Shown piece after piece: positions 24,355 to 34,963 of a DNA stretch of 64,000 nt (positions within the stretch are counted from its first letter, which is position 1; the number at the start of each line of letters is the position of its first letter). The stretch comes from Cryptomeria japonica (lineage: Eukaryota; Streptophyta; Pinopsida; Cupressales; Cupressaceae). The stretch is taken from contig NC_081415.1 in assembly GCF_030272615.1 (NCBI RefSeq), positions 418,460,757-418,524,756 on the forward strand, in the 5' to 3' direction. The notes beneath the pieces are model-generated. The model was not told the DNA's origin. It made no database searches and saw only the letters and a program-made list of their open reading frames with translations. The position numbers and the translations under genes were made by a program.

Positions 24355-26640
24355 ATGCACGGAATGAGATCAGTCACAAAAGCACAACCTTTATCCCAAT
24401 TAGATTTCTCTCAACGAAAGAACAAAAACAAAGAAGAATCCATGAATGAATTCATGAGAGAAAGGTACAATCAGTATAAGTATGAAAACAACCAACATTC
24501 ACCTTTAAGAGAAAAGGATAAAGTAACTACTTCAAGCCCAGTGAATGAGGATTTGGTTGCAGCATATAGAGCCCAAAAGGGCCAATATCAAATTCCCTCT
24601 GGTTTTGAACATCACGAGGCATGAGCCAGACAGAACACATCGACTTCATCGGGATCAAGTAAGGCAGATCCTGCAGATAGATTTGCAGATTTAACTAAAA
24701 AGATGATGGAGGCAGCTGCTGAAATGAGAGATTCTGGAAGGGTTCAGGAATGTTTGGAGTTATGTGCTAAATTAGGCATAAATGTTGGTGAGGATGAATT
24801 TAATCAAGATGTAAACAATTACAAAAGAAAATATACTCAGACAGATCAGGGAGTGAGTAAAACAAAGAGTGATGATTTTAAAGCTTATGAGAACCCCTTG
24901 TTTAGTAACAAAAGGAATGATCATGTGCAAGCAAGTGCACCACCAATCCAGCAAAATTTTCATAATAACTTTGCTGCTCATAACCAGTTTCCACCTCAAG
25001 GTCAATTTTATAACCAATGTCCACCCCCTGATCAATTTCAGCATCAATACCAAAATCGATACCCTTTTCCTTATCAAAATCAAATGCCCTTATATGATAA
25101 CATGAACCAAAACTTTAGGAACCCCCATGGGGGACATGGGCTAATGAATATGGAACGGATGAGGCAGTTTGATTTCTCAGGAATGATGGTGTACCCATAT
25201 CCTATCCCGAATGAGATCAGGACTGCAATACCAAGATTCACTGGAAGTAATGCAATTACGGGGGAAGCTCATTGTAAGGCTTTTGATGCAGTGATAGAGG
25301 ATTTTGGTTTACCACATGAAGATGTTAAGATCAGGTTATTTATGCAGTCATTAACAGAAGATGCAAGGGATTGGTTTAGAGCATTGCCTGATGCATCCAT
25401 TAGAAGTCTTGCAGAATTCAAAAGCTTATTCCTTGAACAGTATGGAGACCATAACAGCCCTGAATTTTCTTTGCATGAGATCATTAGCATCAAGAAGGAG
25501 CAAAATGAATCAGTGGTAGATTTTAACAAAAGATTTAACAGGGTTCTAAACAAAATTCCCAACAGGATGAAGCCAGTACCTAAGGTAAGCATTCTATATT
25601 ACATCAATGCTTATGATAGTAAAACAAACTATGAGTTGAGAACTAGAAATCCTAGAGACCTCCGGGATGATATGAAAGCTGCCATTATTATAGAAAATAA
25701 TAGGAAGGCCGCTGGTAAAGTGGGAAAGAGAGAAGATGCAAGGTTGTACAATCCTAAAGCACCCAAAGCTAACAAGGATGAGGATAAACTTGACAAAGTT
25801 TTGAATGCTCTAAAAGATCTATCTGTGAGGGTAAACAAAACAGAGAAGCAGCAATATTATCGTCCTGAAAGGCCCAGATTGCATGATATGCCCTATAACA
25901 CTACATGGAAAGATGGAAGACCAGTAGACAGGAACCATAAGGATAACCAACAAGTCCCAGATCCCTTGAAAAGAACAGTAAACTACGCTCAAGATGATGA
26001 CATGTGGTGTTATGCTTGCAATATGCCACATGCCCCTTCTTTGTGTGTTGTAGCAAGAGGATTGCAGGAGGAAGAGAATGGTTATGAGGAGCATATGGGC
26101 GACCCGACTGTTAACATGATATCCTTTGAAGGAGGATCAAATTCCATGAACATTGATCAGTGCTCGGTGTTACCTGTAATCACCAACATAGGTGAAGGTA
26201 TTAAGCTCAAAATCCCCACTGAAGAGGAAAAAAGAAGAATTACAGCCTCTGCCGTTGCACAAGCAAAAAGGACTTATGATTTGAGGAATAGAATGGTGAA
26301 GCCAGAGCAAGGTAAACCTGCTAGTCTTTTTATAAAAGAAACTGATGAGACACCCAAGCAAACAAATAAACCAACTAAGACTAAGGAAGTTGTACCAAAG
26401 AATAATAAAAGGGGGCTTGATGATCAAAAGGAAGAAATAGCAAAATTTCCTTCAGCACAACACTCTACTTCATTTGATATTTCAAGTGCATTAACACAAT
26501 TAAAAGTTTTTTTTCCATTGATGGAAATAATGAAGTTTCCTGAATACAGAGAGAAGACTCTGGAGATGATTTCAGGTATCCAAAAAGAAAAAGTAAAAGA
26601 ACAGAAACAAGAGATTCCAAAGGGTGACAATAATGAACAA
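24355..26640 (+). pseudogene. gag: Gag of the Tat-like element
   Basis: Structural protein that packages the element RNA. It starts MHGMRSVTKAQPL at 24355, about 80 bases after the primer site. One TGA at 24622-24624 (probably from CGA) interrupts it; the same frame continues to 26784. A Gln/Asn/Pro-rich stretch (residues about 190-260) precedes the retrotransposon Gag core (about residues 288-460, with DARDWFRALPDASI and FNKRFNRVLNKIP). A single zinc knuckle lies at 26008-26050, WCYACNMPHAPSLC, with spacing CX2CX3HX4C, one residue shorter than the retroviral CX2CX4HX4C. A Lys-rich linker leads to the protease in the same frame. Confidence 0.9.
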
Positions 26641-27160
26641 ATGGCCCCAGTTATATATTTAGGGTCCACCATAACCAAAAACCCAACACAAGTAGACCCA
26701 TTTTATCTCACTTTGGTGGTAAACAATAAGAAAGTGAAGAATTGTATGATCGACTCAGGAGCAGCCATAAATGTTGACTGTTGAAGTGATGAAAGAGATT
26801 GGATTGGAAGTTGATACTACCTTTGGGAAGTGTTATGCCATGGACAACAGGTCGGTTCCAGTGGTTGGTATCATGAAGGATGTAGAATTCAAATTGGCAG
26901 CTTGTCCACAAGCATCGTACAAAACAGATATTACAGTGGTGGATGTCCCTCCAAACTATGGGATGTTGCTATCTAGGCAATGGTCGAACATGATTGGTGG
27001 GTATGTGCAGTTAGATTTATCATATGCTACGATTCCAATCAATGGACATGAGGTAAAAATTGATAGGGAACCTCAGTCCACATATATCATAGAAGACATG
27101 GAAGAATCAGCAAATCAAATATGCTTTTTGCAAACTGATATGGACAATTTCCAAGTGTAG
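26641..27160 (+). pseudogene. Aspartic protease of the Tat-like element
   Basis: Retroelement protease that would process Gag-Pol. The catalytic motif IDSGAAINV is at about 26749-26775 (Asp codon 26752). Immediately after it the frame shifts at about 26776, and the remaining domain (TVEVMKEIGLEVD, then a flap-like region and GMLLSRQWSNMIGG) lies in frame 2, ending at TAG 27158-27160. The next domain continues in the same frame after that stop, so the TAG is a nonsense mutation rather than a true end. Confidence 0.88.
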
Positions 27161-27620
27161 TTGACAAAACCTAAGGTTGACGAATGGATCCCCATTGAAT
27201 CATGTATAGCTGGAAAGGATGATCAAGTGTGGAAAATGTTCTTTGATGGATCTTGTAGCAAGGAAGGGAGTGGGGCTGGAATCCTATTTATTTTACCCAC
27301 AGGGGAAACCTACAAATATTCTTTCAAGTTTTTATTTGAGTGCACAAATAACATTGCAGAGTATGAAGCCTTGCTCACTGGTTTTAATATAGCAGTTAAA
27401 CATGGAATTAGATTACTCAGCGTGTTTGGTGACTCAGAGTTAATAGTCTCACAGGTAAAGGAGAAGTATTCTTCAAAGCACTTAAGATTGAAACAGTATA
27501 GAAATGTTGTCTGGGATACTATAGAACTTTTTGATGCTTTTCAAATAAACTGGATAGACAGATCAAAGAACATTATGGCAGACTTTTTGGCCAGTATTGC
27601 ATTGAAGGATAATGATATAA
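27161..27620 (+). pseudogene. RNase H (archaeal-type) placed ahead of reverse transcriptase
   Basis: Complete RNase H fold with its acidic residues present: FFDGSCS (Asp, codon 27245), NNIAEYEALL (Glu), VFGDSELIV (Asp) and IMADFLAS (Asp). The AEYEALL and DSELIV motifs are those of the archaeal-type RNase H that Tat-lineage elements are known to have acquired. The enzyme degrades RNA in the RNA-DNA hybrid during reverse transcription. Here it lies between protease and reverse transcriptase, followed by a spacer of about 140 residues, whereas the ordinary Ty3/gypsy RNase H position after reverse transcriptase is occupied by a decayed copy. Confidence 0.88.
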
Positions 27621-27999
27621 CACTAACTGGGATATCTGAAGTAGAGATGAAAGTAAGACCATCTATTCCTGACAACTTATATAATTGGCAAGTGTTTCAA
27701 AATGATGCAGACCTGCTGAAATTCTTACAGTGTGTTGATCACTATCAGATTCAGGCTATAAATTTCAATGACTTTGTGGAAAAGACTGAAGGTAAAGAAA
27801 CTTTATTTGGACATGAAATCATACAATTGAAGTCAAACAAATTACCAAGAGGCCTAGTAGCATTAGAAAGGGCTTTCAATACTCAGAATGTGATTGAGAC
27901 TAAAGGATCAACTGTTAAAGAAAGTGATGTGGAACAAGTCAATTTAGGAAATGAAGAAACTCTCAGAAATGTTTTTATTGGGAAAAGGTTAACTTCTGC

Positions 28000-28830
28000 C
28001 ATGAGGCAACAACTGACAACATTGCTAAAGAGGTATAAACACGTGTTCGCATGGTCTTATGAAGATCTCAAAGCTTATAGAGAAGATCTTTTTCAGTATG
28101 AGATACCACTTAAGCCAGAAGCTAAACCATTCAGACAAAAGCAAAGACCTATTAATCCAACACTGTTACCAAAAATGAGGGAAGAGATCATAAAAATGAA
28201 AGATGCAGGAATTATTGAACCCTGCAGATATTCCACATAGGTCTCTAACTTGGTGCGGTCAGAAAGAAGAATGGGGATATTAGATTGTGTGTGGACTTTA
28301 GAAACTTAAACATATCATCTCTAAAAGACAATTATCCATTGCCAAATATGGATAACATGTTGCAGAAGGTGACAGGGTGTGAGTTATTGTCTATGATGGA
28401 TGGGTTTTTAGGTTACAATCAGGTGAAAGTTAAAGAAACTAAAAAATATAAGACAGCCTTTACAACTCCATGGGGCACTTATGTCTATGCACAAATGCCA
28501 TTTGGATTGACTAATGATGGTGCTACATTTCAGAGGGCAATGGATGTGGCTTTTGCAGAATTGATTGATATAATCATGGTAGTATACCAAGATGACTTAA
28601 CTGCATATTCAAAGAAACCCGAGGATCATTGTGAGCACCTTGAAAAGATATTCAAGAAAGCCTTAGAGTATGGGATTTCCTTGAATCCTAAAAAATGCCA
28701 CTTTGGTGTAGAAGAAGGAAAGTTACTTGGACACATAGTATCCAAGGAAGGGGTAAGAATTGACCCTGAAAGGGTGGTAGCTATCAATGAGATTCCCATT
28801 CCCTGAACCATCAAGGCCATCCAATTATTC
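28000..28830 (+). pseudogene. Reverse transcriptase of the Tat-like element
   Basis: RNA-directed DNA polymerase. The N-terminal part (FAWSYEDLKAY, MREEIIKMKDAGIIEP) is in the frame of the preceding RNase H and stops at TAG 28238 (from TGG). A frameshift near 28255 is followed by VDFRNLN, the PLPNMDN loop, MPFGLTNDGATFQ and the active-site box VVYQDD at 28582-28596, a YXDD motif. TGA at 28804 (from TGG) interrupts the connection to the thumb (TIKAIQLFLGQINFVRRF). All nonsense changes are single transitions. Confidence 0.92.
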
Positions 28831-28959
28831 TTGGGACAAATAAATTTTGTAAGAAGGTTTATTTTAAATTTTGCAGACATAATAAAACCTATAATAAGGA
28901 TGTTAAAGAAAGGAGCCCAAATAGATTGGACTGAGGAAGCAATCGACTCCTTTATAGCA

Positions 28960-29390
28960 ATCAAGAGAGCAATTTTAGAAGCACCAGTACTGATCTCTCC
29001 GGATTTTAGCAAGCCTTTTATAATATTCTCATTCGCCTCATGTCACACAATAGCAGCAGTGTTGCTACAAAAGAATCAGGAAGGGTATGAGCAGCCCATT
29101 GCATATTTTAGCAAGTCTTTGAGCCCCTCAGAAATAAAATATGAGTTGAATGAAAAGCAAGCCTATGCATTTGTCAAATCAGTAAAACAGTTTAGACCAT
29201 ACTTAGTAGGGGCTGAAGTTATAGCATATGTTCCCAATGCAGCAGTGAAAGATATCTTCAGACAAACTGAGGTCACGGGAAGAAGATGTAAATGGATCAA
29301 CCAAATACAAGAGTTCAACATTGAACTCAAAATTTCACAAGTTATCAAAAGTCAAGGATTGGCCAAACTCATGACAAGAACTGAGATTGA
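28960..29390 (+). pseudogene. Second RNase H-like domain, catalytic residues replaced
   Basis: Occupies the standard Ty3/gypsy RNase H position and keeps its scaffold: IAAVLLQKNQEGYEQPIAYF, SPSEIKYELNEKQAYAF and FRPYLVGAEV. The first Asp of the usual YTDAS box is Phe here (IIFSFAS, codon 29032); the Asp of the usual YTDH box is replaced (VIAYVPNAAV); the final ADxLSR region reads GLAKLMTR. At most the Glu remains. The domain can hardly be catalytic and probably acts as a structural connection, as in retroviruses, with the upstream RNase H doing the work. Confidence 0.8.
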
Positions 29391-29439
29391 GGAGTCTTGT
29401 GTAAATCAAGTAGGGTTGGAAGAAGCCAGCTTCAGTATT

Positions 29440-30708
29440 GAGAATACAGCATGGTATACTGATATCATGTATTACCTTAAGCACTTGAAATGTCCAGATG
29501 GTATGACTGATAATCAGAGAAGAACCTTAAAGCTGAAATCTACAAAATATGTGATTGTCAATGGGGACTTGTATTGGAAAAACAGAGATGGGATATTATT
29601 ATTATGTCTAGATGACTACCAAGGAAAGAAAGTTCTTCAAGAAATGCATGATGGGGTTTGTGGGGGTCATTTTTCGGCTAGGACTACTGCACACAAGATA
29701 TTGAGAGCTGGATACTTTTGGCCATGTGTTTTCAATGACTCTTACAGATATGTCAGAAAGTGTGAAGCTTGTCAAAAAATTTCAGGCAAAATGAAATATC
29801 AAGGGTCACTCCCATTAAGGCCAATGCTAGCTGAAGAACCATTTCAGCAATGGGGAATAGATTTCATAGGAGAGATATCAGAAAGATCCAGCGGAGGACA
29901 TAGGTGGATATTGGTCGCTACAGACTATTTTACCAAGTGGGTAGAGGCAATACCCACTAGACAGGCCACTAGTAATATGGTAATAAAATTCATAATGGAG
30001 AACATTATCACTAGATTCGGTGTTCCTGCAAGGATCATCTCAGACAATGGTATGTCCTTTAGGTCTGAGGAATTCAACACTTTTTGTGAAGAATATGGCA
30101 TCAAAATATCTCATTCTTCTCCTTACCACCCTCAAGGAAATGGGCAAGCCGAATCAAGCAACAAAAATATCCTAAAGATCATTAAAAAGACGCTAGGACA
30201 CAACAAGAAGGCATGAGATTCAAAGTTGAGTTTTGCATTATGGGCAGATAGAATAACAGTGAAGAAATCTATGGGAAAGTCTCCATTTGAGTTGGTTTGT
30301 GGCAAAAGAGCCAGATTGCCTTTGGACAATCTCTTGCCTATACATAGATTCATGACTCAAGAAGGGATAGATGTTGAAGACCCCTCACAAGAGAGGATGA
30401 TGCAGTTAGTAGAGCTTGATGAAGTCAGAGCAGAGGCTCAGAAGCAGAATATCAAAATCCAAAATCAGATGAAGAGATTGTATGACAAGAGGACAACAGA
30501 TAGGAAATTCTATGTGGGTGATTGGGTCTTAATGTGGAATGCAAGGAGTCAAGACAAAGGCAAGCATGGCAAATTTGAGGCCTTGTGGATCGGACCATAT
30601 GTGATTATGGATAAAAAAGGAGAAGATTCTTACCTTCTCCAAAGTGCAACAGGTGAAGTCCAAGAATTGCCAATACATGGACAATTCTTGAAAAACTTCT
30701 TTTCTTGA
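29440..30708 (+). pseudogene. Integrase of the Tat-like element
   Basis: Inserts element DNA into the genome. Zinc-binding region at about 29645-29775 (MHDGVCGGHF, H at the AHKIL helix, CEACQK). The catalytic triad is present: GIDFIG (Asp, 29860), IISDNG (Asp, 30043) and GQAESS (Glu, 30151), with 35 residues between the last two, a D,D-35-E arrangement. TGA at 30214-30216 (from TGG) breaks the C-terminal part, which has the GPY/F-type motif (WIGPYVI, about 30589) and ends NFFS at TGA 30706-30708. There is no chromodomain. Only 140 bases separate its stop from the 3' LTR. Confidence 0.93.
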
Positions 30709-30899
30709 TATATTATGTTATATGTACAGTAGATTTGGATCGACTTCCATTGTAAACACCATATTTTGTCAAAATGTATCCTCGCTAACCAGAGATTCTG
30801 AATTCTTGAAGACATACACAATATGCCTCCATCCTCAATCAGAGCCACTGTTGAACAATATATTTGAATTTTAAAAAAAATCTTCCCAAAGGCACGAAA

Positions 30900-31470
30900 G
30901 CTAAAAGATCATCGGCCAAAATATCATGTCGAGCATCTCAGAATGAGTTTCACCGAAAGAATAGTTTCATCGAAATAAAACACAAAGAGTAAATACTAAG
31001 TTAAGATGTCTTCGACAGAATATCTCTTTCGGTAAATGAAGGAAGCCGCTCATCGATATCCCAATTCCATCGAAAAGTGAAACGCCAACAAAAGGTGAAG
31101 TCGAGGAAATGAAATTGCCGAGGAAGCTTAAAAAGCATTCATCGAAAAGCAAATCTTATCGATAACAATATGTCGATAAAAGCAGAGGGATTTCATTGAT
31201 AAAAGAAGGACATCGATGAAAAGAAGATTTCAGAGGGCTCGCGTGAACTTTCACCGAAGTATAAAACTCATCGAAATATGATTTCGATGAGACTCACGAA
31301 TAACTCATCGAAAAAGACTTCATCGAGGAGAGGATGATTTCGAGGAGACTAGAAGATGGTTTTTCGACAAAGACCATTCACCGATGAGTTGATATCGAGG
31401 AAAATGAACTTTCGATGAAAGATTAAAGCATTCAACCGAAGACAGGGGTTTCATCGAAATCTCGATTCAC
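30900..31470. promoter_or_regulatory. TCGA-rich motif cluster in U3 (3' LTR)
   Basis: I count about 20 TCGA tetramers between 30930 and 31465, where about two would be expected, plus about five CCGA variants. Most sit in CATCGAAA, ATCGATA, TTCGATGA or TTCGAGGA contexts in both orientations and at irregular spacing. CpG-containing motifs normally decay fast in methylated plant repeats, so their persistence in all three LTR copies is notable. Function is not known. Confidence 0.65.
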
Positions 31471-31760
31471 AATCTTTTTCAGCTGAACAGTACTTCCCGC
31501 GAAGGAATTAAAAGCTCAAGTTGAGGATGTCACATCTGCAATTAAGTTTGAACATTTGAGTAGCCGTTATAAACACAGAGACATTAACTATTGCACAAGT
31601 TGCCCACACAGTTACAGCTGAATTGATCGAATTTTCATAAGAACCAGACTTTGGTGCAGAAGATGGAAAGTTACAAGGAGTTAGCTGAAGTTCGTAAGTA
31701 ACAGTCAGAAGAGCTCGACAATTCTCCAAGTAAGTGTGATATCTCACATTGATTGAAATT

Positions 31761-34700
31761 ATGGAACCATCTTCTTCTTATAAAAAGAGTAGGAAAGGAA
31801 AGGAATTGAACCCTGAAGAGAAACCCAAACGACAGAAAAAGGAGGGTAGAGCTTTAGCTCAGGATCTATTAGACCAGTGCCCGACATCCAGTGTAAGGTC
31901 CAAAAAAATCAAAAGTGAAAAGGAAGGGTTGGAAGATAGATTTGAACATTTAGGAGACATATGGACTGAAATCAGAGGACATGAGTTGTTCTTATTTGGT
32001 TACAAGAGAAGGGATGCTCCTGAGCCCGTGAGTAACCTGTGGAAGAAAAATTTGGGGAAATTGGCAGTTCTGAATGTATTTGTGGATGTCAAATTAATGA
32101 AAGCCTTAGTGGATTGTTATGATCCAAAAACCAAAACCATATGTGACTACCGAGGGAAACCTATGGTGGTAATTAACAAACAGACCATTGATATGGTGTT
32201 TGATCTAGACTGGGATGTAGAAGAGAAAATTGACATACATAAGCTATCGCAAGAGTTCTTCAATTTAGAGGAAATTTATAGGAAATGGAGACTACCCATT
32301 CACCGGCCAAAAGTGGGAAAGTCCTTAGTTCCTTTCAGTAAAGATGACAAGGTGCCTTTTGATGTCAACCAATTCCATCCATATTTCAAGTATACATACT
32401 ATGTTGCAACCCAAGTATTAGGCTTAGAATCTCATCCTCTCGTGGATATTGGGGTTATGGTTCTCTGTGCTGATTTACAGTCAAAAGACCCTAGGCCGTT
32501 TGACTATGTCACTTATGTTGCAGAAGCCCTAAACCATGGGTTGGAAAAGTTAAAAGGAGACCTTGTAAATGTTCATTTCTCATTGTACTCCTTATTAATG
32601 CACATTATTCTTTATTGTGGACAAGAAGTCAATTTCTGGTCAGACGCTTTTAGCATTAGAGCTTATGATAAAAATGGTTTGAAGAAGCCAGTCCAGTTGT
32701 GGGTGTCTGCATGGGATCAAAGATTTATGAACAACCAGTATTGGCACTTTCAGGAATATTTTGTAAAACCACTCAGTGCAGCCTTCGGACAACATAGAAA
32801 TTATGCTTTGTCTCCTGAAATCAAAAGATTCCTCAGGCCAAAAGACTTCTCTCCAGAGTCTCAGATTGATCACAACTGGGGTGATTGGTATTGCCACCCT
32901 AATCATACAGAAATTAGGGTTTTCTAGTATGAAGGAAAGCCATACATGCTTCCAATTACAATGCCAAACAGGGTGGCCAATGTAGAGATTGTAAGACAAT
33001 TGTCTGCTGTCAGTGCCAAACATCTCACAAATTTTGGTAAACGATCTATTGTGCCAGGGTTATTGGTGTTTTCTGATTTCATTGTTAAAAGTTCTAAAAT
33101 TTATCATTTACTACAAAATAAATTAGATTATTATGGCATGACTCTGGGTGATCCTAGAGAGAACTTTGATCCTGAAGGATATATAAGAGCTGCAAGGGCA
33201 TCACAGAAACTAAAAGCCGGAATACATGTGCCTCAAATGCCAGACGATTTAATCAGGAACCTTGAAAGGGAAGAGGCCAAGGTTTTGAGAGAAAGAAGTG
33301 AGATAACTTGGGAAGCCTTCAAGTGGAAGAGAGCAAGAGGGATGGTGGATGGAGATCTACTTGGAAACCTCCAAGATCCTTTGGAGATAGCCAAAAAACT
33401 ACTTCAGCATGAGGTAGAGATTATGAATAGAGTACCCCCACAATTCCTCCATTTTGTCAACACTGAAAAGGATAGTAAACCATTGGCTCACATGTCACCG
33501 AAATCAGATGCTAGTAGCATCCCTGCTGACTCCCCTAGAGAGGATTATCCCCCTAGTTTTGAAGCAGAGGTAGATGTGGACACTGGTGAATTTAATATTC
33601 GAGATATAGTTGATATAAGAATGACAGAACATGAATACTTTGTTGCAGATGATGGATTCACTTCTTCAAGAGAATTCCTTTCATTCTTATACCAGTATAA
33701 AGGGGCTCATGTGAAACGAAGTATGACTGGGAGATCAGAAGAAGAACAGATGAGAAGGCTACAAGATGAGATAGATGCTCTCATGAAAGATATGACCCCT
33801 GAGAAGGGGAGGAAAATATTAAAGGAGGCTGGAGTTATCATATTTTCAGGTTGGGATATAAATTCAGCACTTCTGTTTGATGGATTCTTGAAGAAGCAAG
33901 ACACAAATCAACAGGTATTGCCTCAAGAAGTAGATAAATTGTTCATGGGCTCGGGGTATGATCCCGATCAAAAAGCTCTCCTACAATGGGCACTATATCA
34001 GAGAGGAAAAAGACCAATTATTGTAGATGTTGAAGAAACCTTTGGGCACCTTATGGTCCATCAGGTAGGAAAGACTGACCCTAGGGTCACTGCAAAATTA
34101 AACTTGGATGTAGCCAAATTAAATCTGGATCAGACAAAGTTTTTGGTCAGGGAAAACATTACCTATAAGGGTTTATATGAAAGGACTAAAGAGGAGAATC
34201 AGAGGCTACAAACAAGGATATTGCAATTTGAGATAGGAACTCCTTTAAATGAATATGCTGCATATCCCACAGGACGAAGCTTGGATGATGTCTTTGATGT
34301 TCTGTATTGGAAATATCAAGCAGAGAAGGCTGCCAAACAGGTGAGTAATATTCAACAGAAGATGGATAAAATGGTTAATGATATCATTGAACACAGGTTC
34401 AATACCATGCTCATCCATGTTGAACATTATTGGAGGGTGTACATTGGGACCATAAAGGCATTAAGAGAGCATGAAAGGTTAAAAACACGATTGCATGAAG
34501 TGATAAACAGTGTTGATGTGATGACGCTAGAGGAGAAAACAGAAGGGACTTCGTATATGGAAAATCATGTTAAATTCGAAGATGTGCTAAAAGGAGATCT
34601 TAAAGAATTAGATGATGGGAACCCTATTGGAATGCCCTCGATTTATAAAGAAGGAGAATTAATGTGTATGGATGAATGGCAGAATGAACTTCTGAGCGTC

Positions 34701-34910
34701 AGGGATCGGGCTCTGTCAAGATTGGATCGAAGCAAAGACATGGCTCCTACCGTCAACCAGATGATATTCGAATACCTTTCATAGGGAGAAGAATTAAAGA
34801 AACAGAGCATCAAGATCAAGACTTTTAAAAAAGATGATTACATTCATCATTTAGGGATGCTTAATCTCTTTTTACTTAAGTTTGTTAAGAGTGTTCAAAT
34901 TGACAGTTAG
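31761..34910 (+). pseudogene. LTR-embedded ORF of 1050 codons, 3' LTR copy
   Basis: Unknown protein encoded entirely in U3. The start is the ATG of MEPSSSYKKSRKGKEL, shared by all copies. The N-terminal 60 residues are Lys-rich and could hold a nuclear localisation signal. A conserved globular region of about 400 residues follows (QTIDMVFDLDWDVEE, HPYFKYTYY, HFSLYSLLMHIILYCGQE, YWHFQEYFVKPLSAAFGQH). An acidic, Ser-rich linker comes next (about residues 590-640). Two coiled-coil-prone stretches follow (about residues 800-900 and the C-terminal 150). Lesions here: TAG 32925-32927 (Gly) and TAG 34782-34784 (Gln); otherwise the frame is open. No catalytic motif recognised. Loosely similar in layout to plant transposon-associated proteins of unknown function. 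Confidence 0.9.
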
Positions 34911-34954
34911 TATTTCGAAAAGACATGTCTTTTCATAAATAGCCTTTTCTCTCA

Positions 34955-34963
34955 TATATAAAT
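34955..34963 (+). promoter_or_regulatory. LTR TATA box (3' LTR)
   Basis: TATATAAAT, 45 bases after the ORF stop. An AATAAA at 35206-35211 would end transcripts further on, giving an R region of roughly 250 bases. By this map an element RNA contains the ORF once, at its 3' end. Confidence 0.6.

Noticed and set aside
30967-31152. Short minus-strand ORF in U3 as counterpart of the antisense ORF at 2212-2946
   Set aside because: It lies in the TCGA motif cluster, is short and shows no similarity to the other antisense relic.
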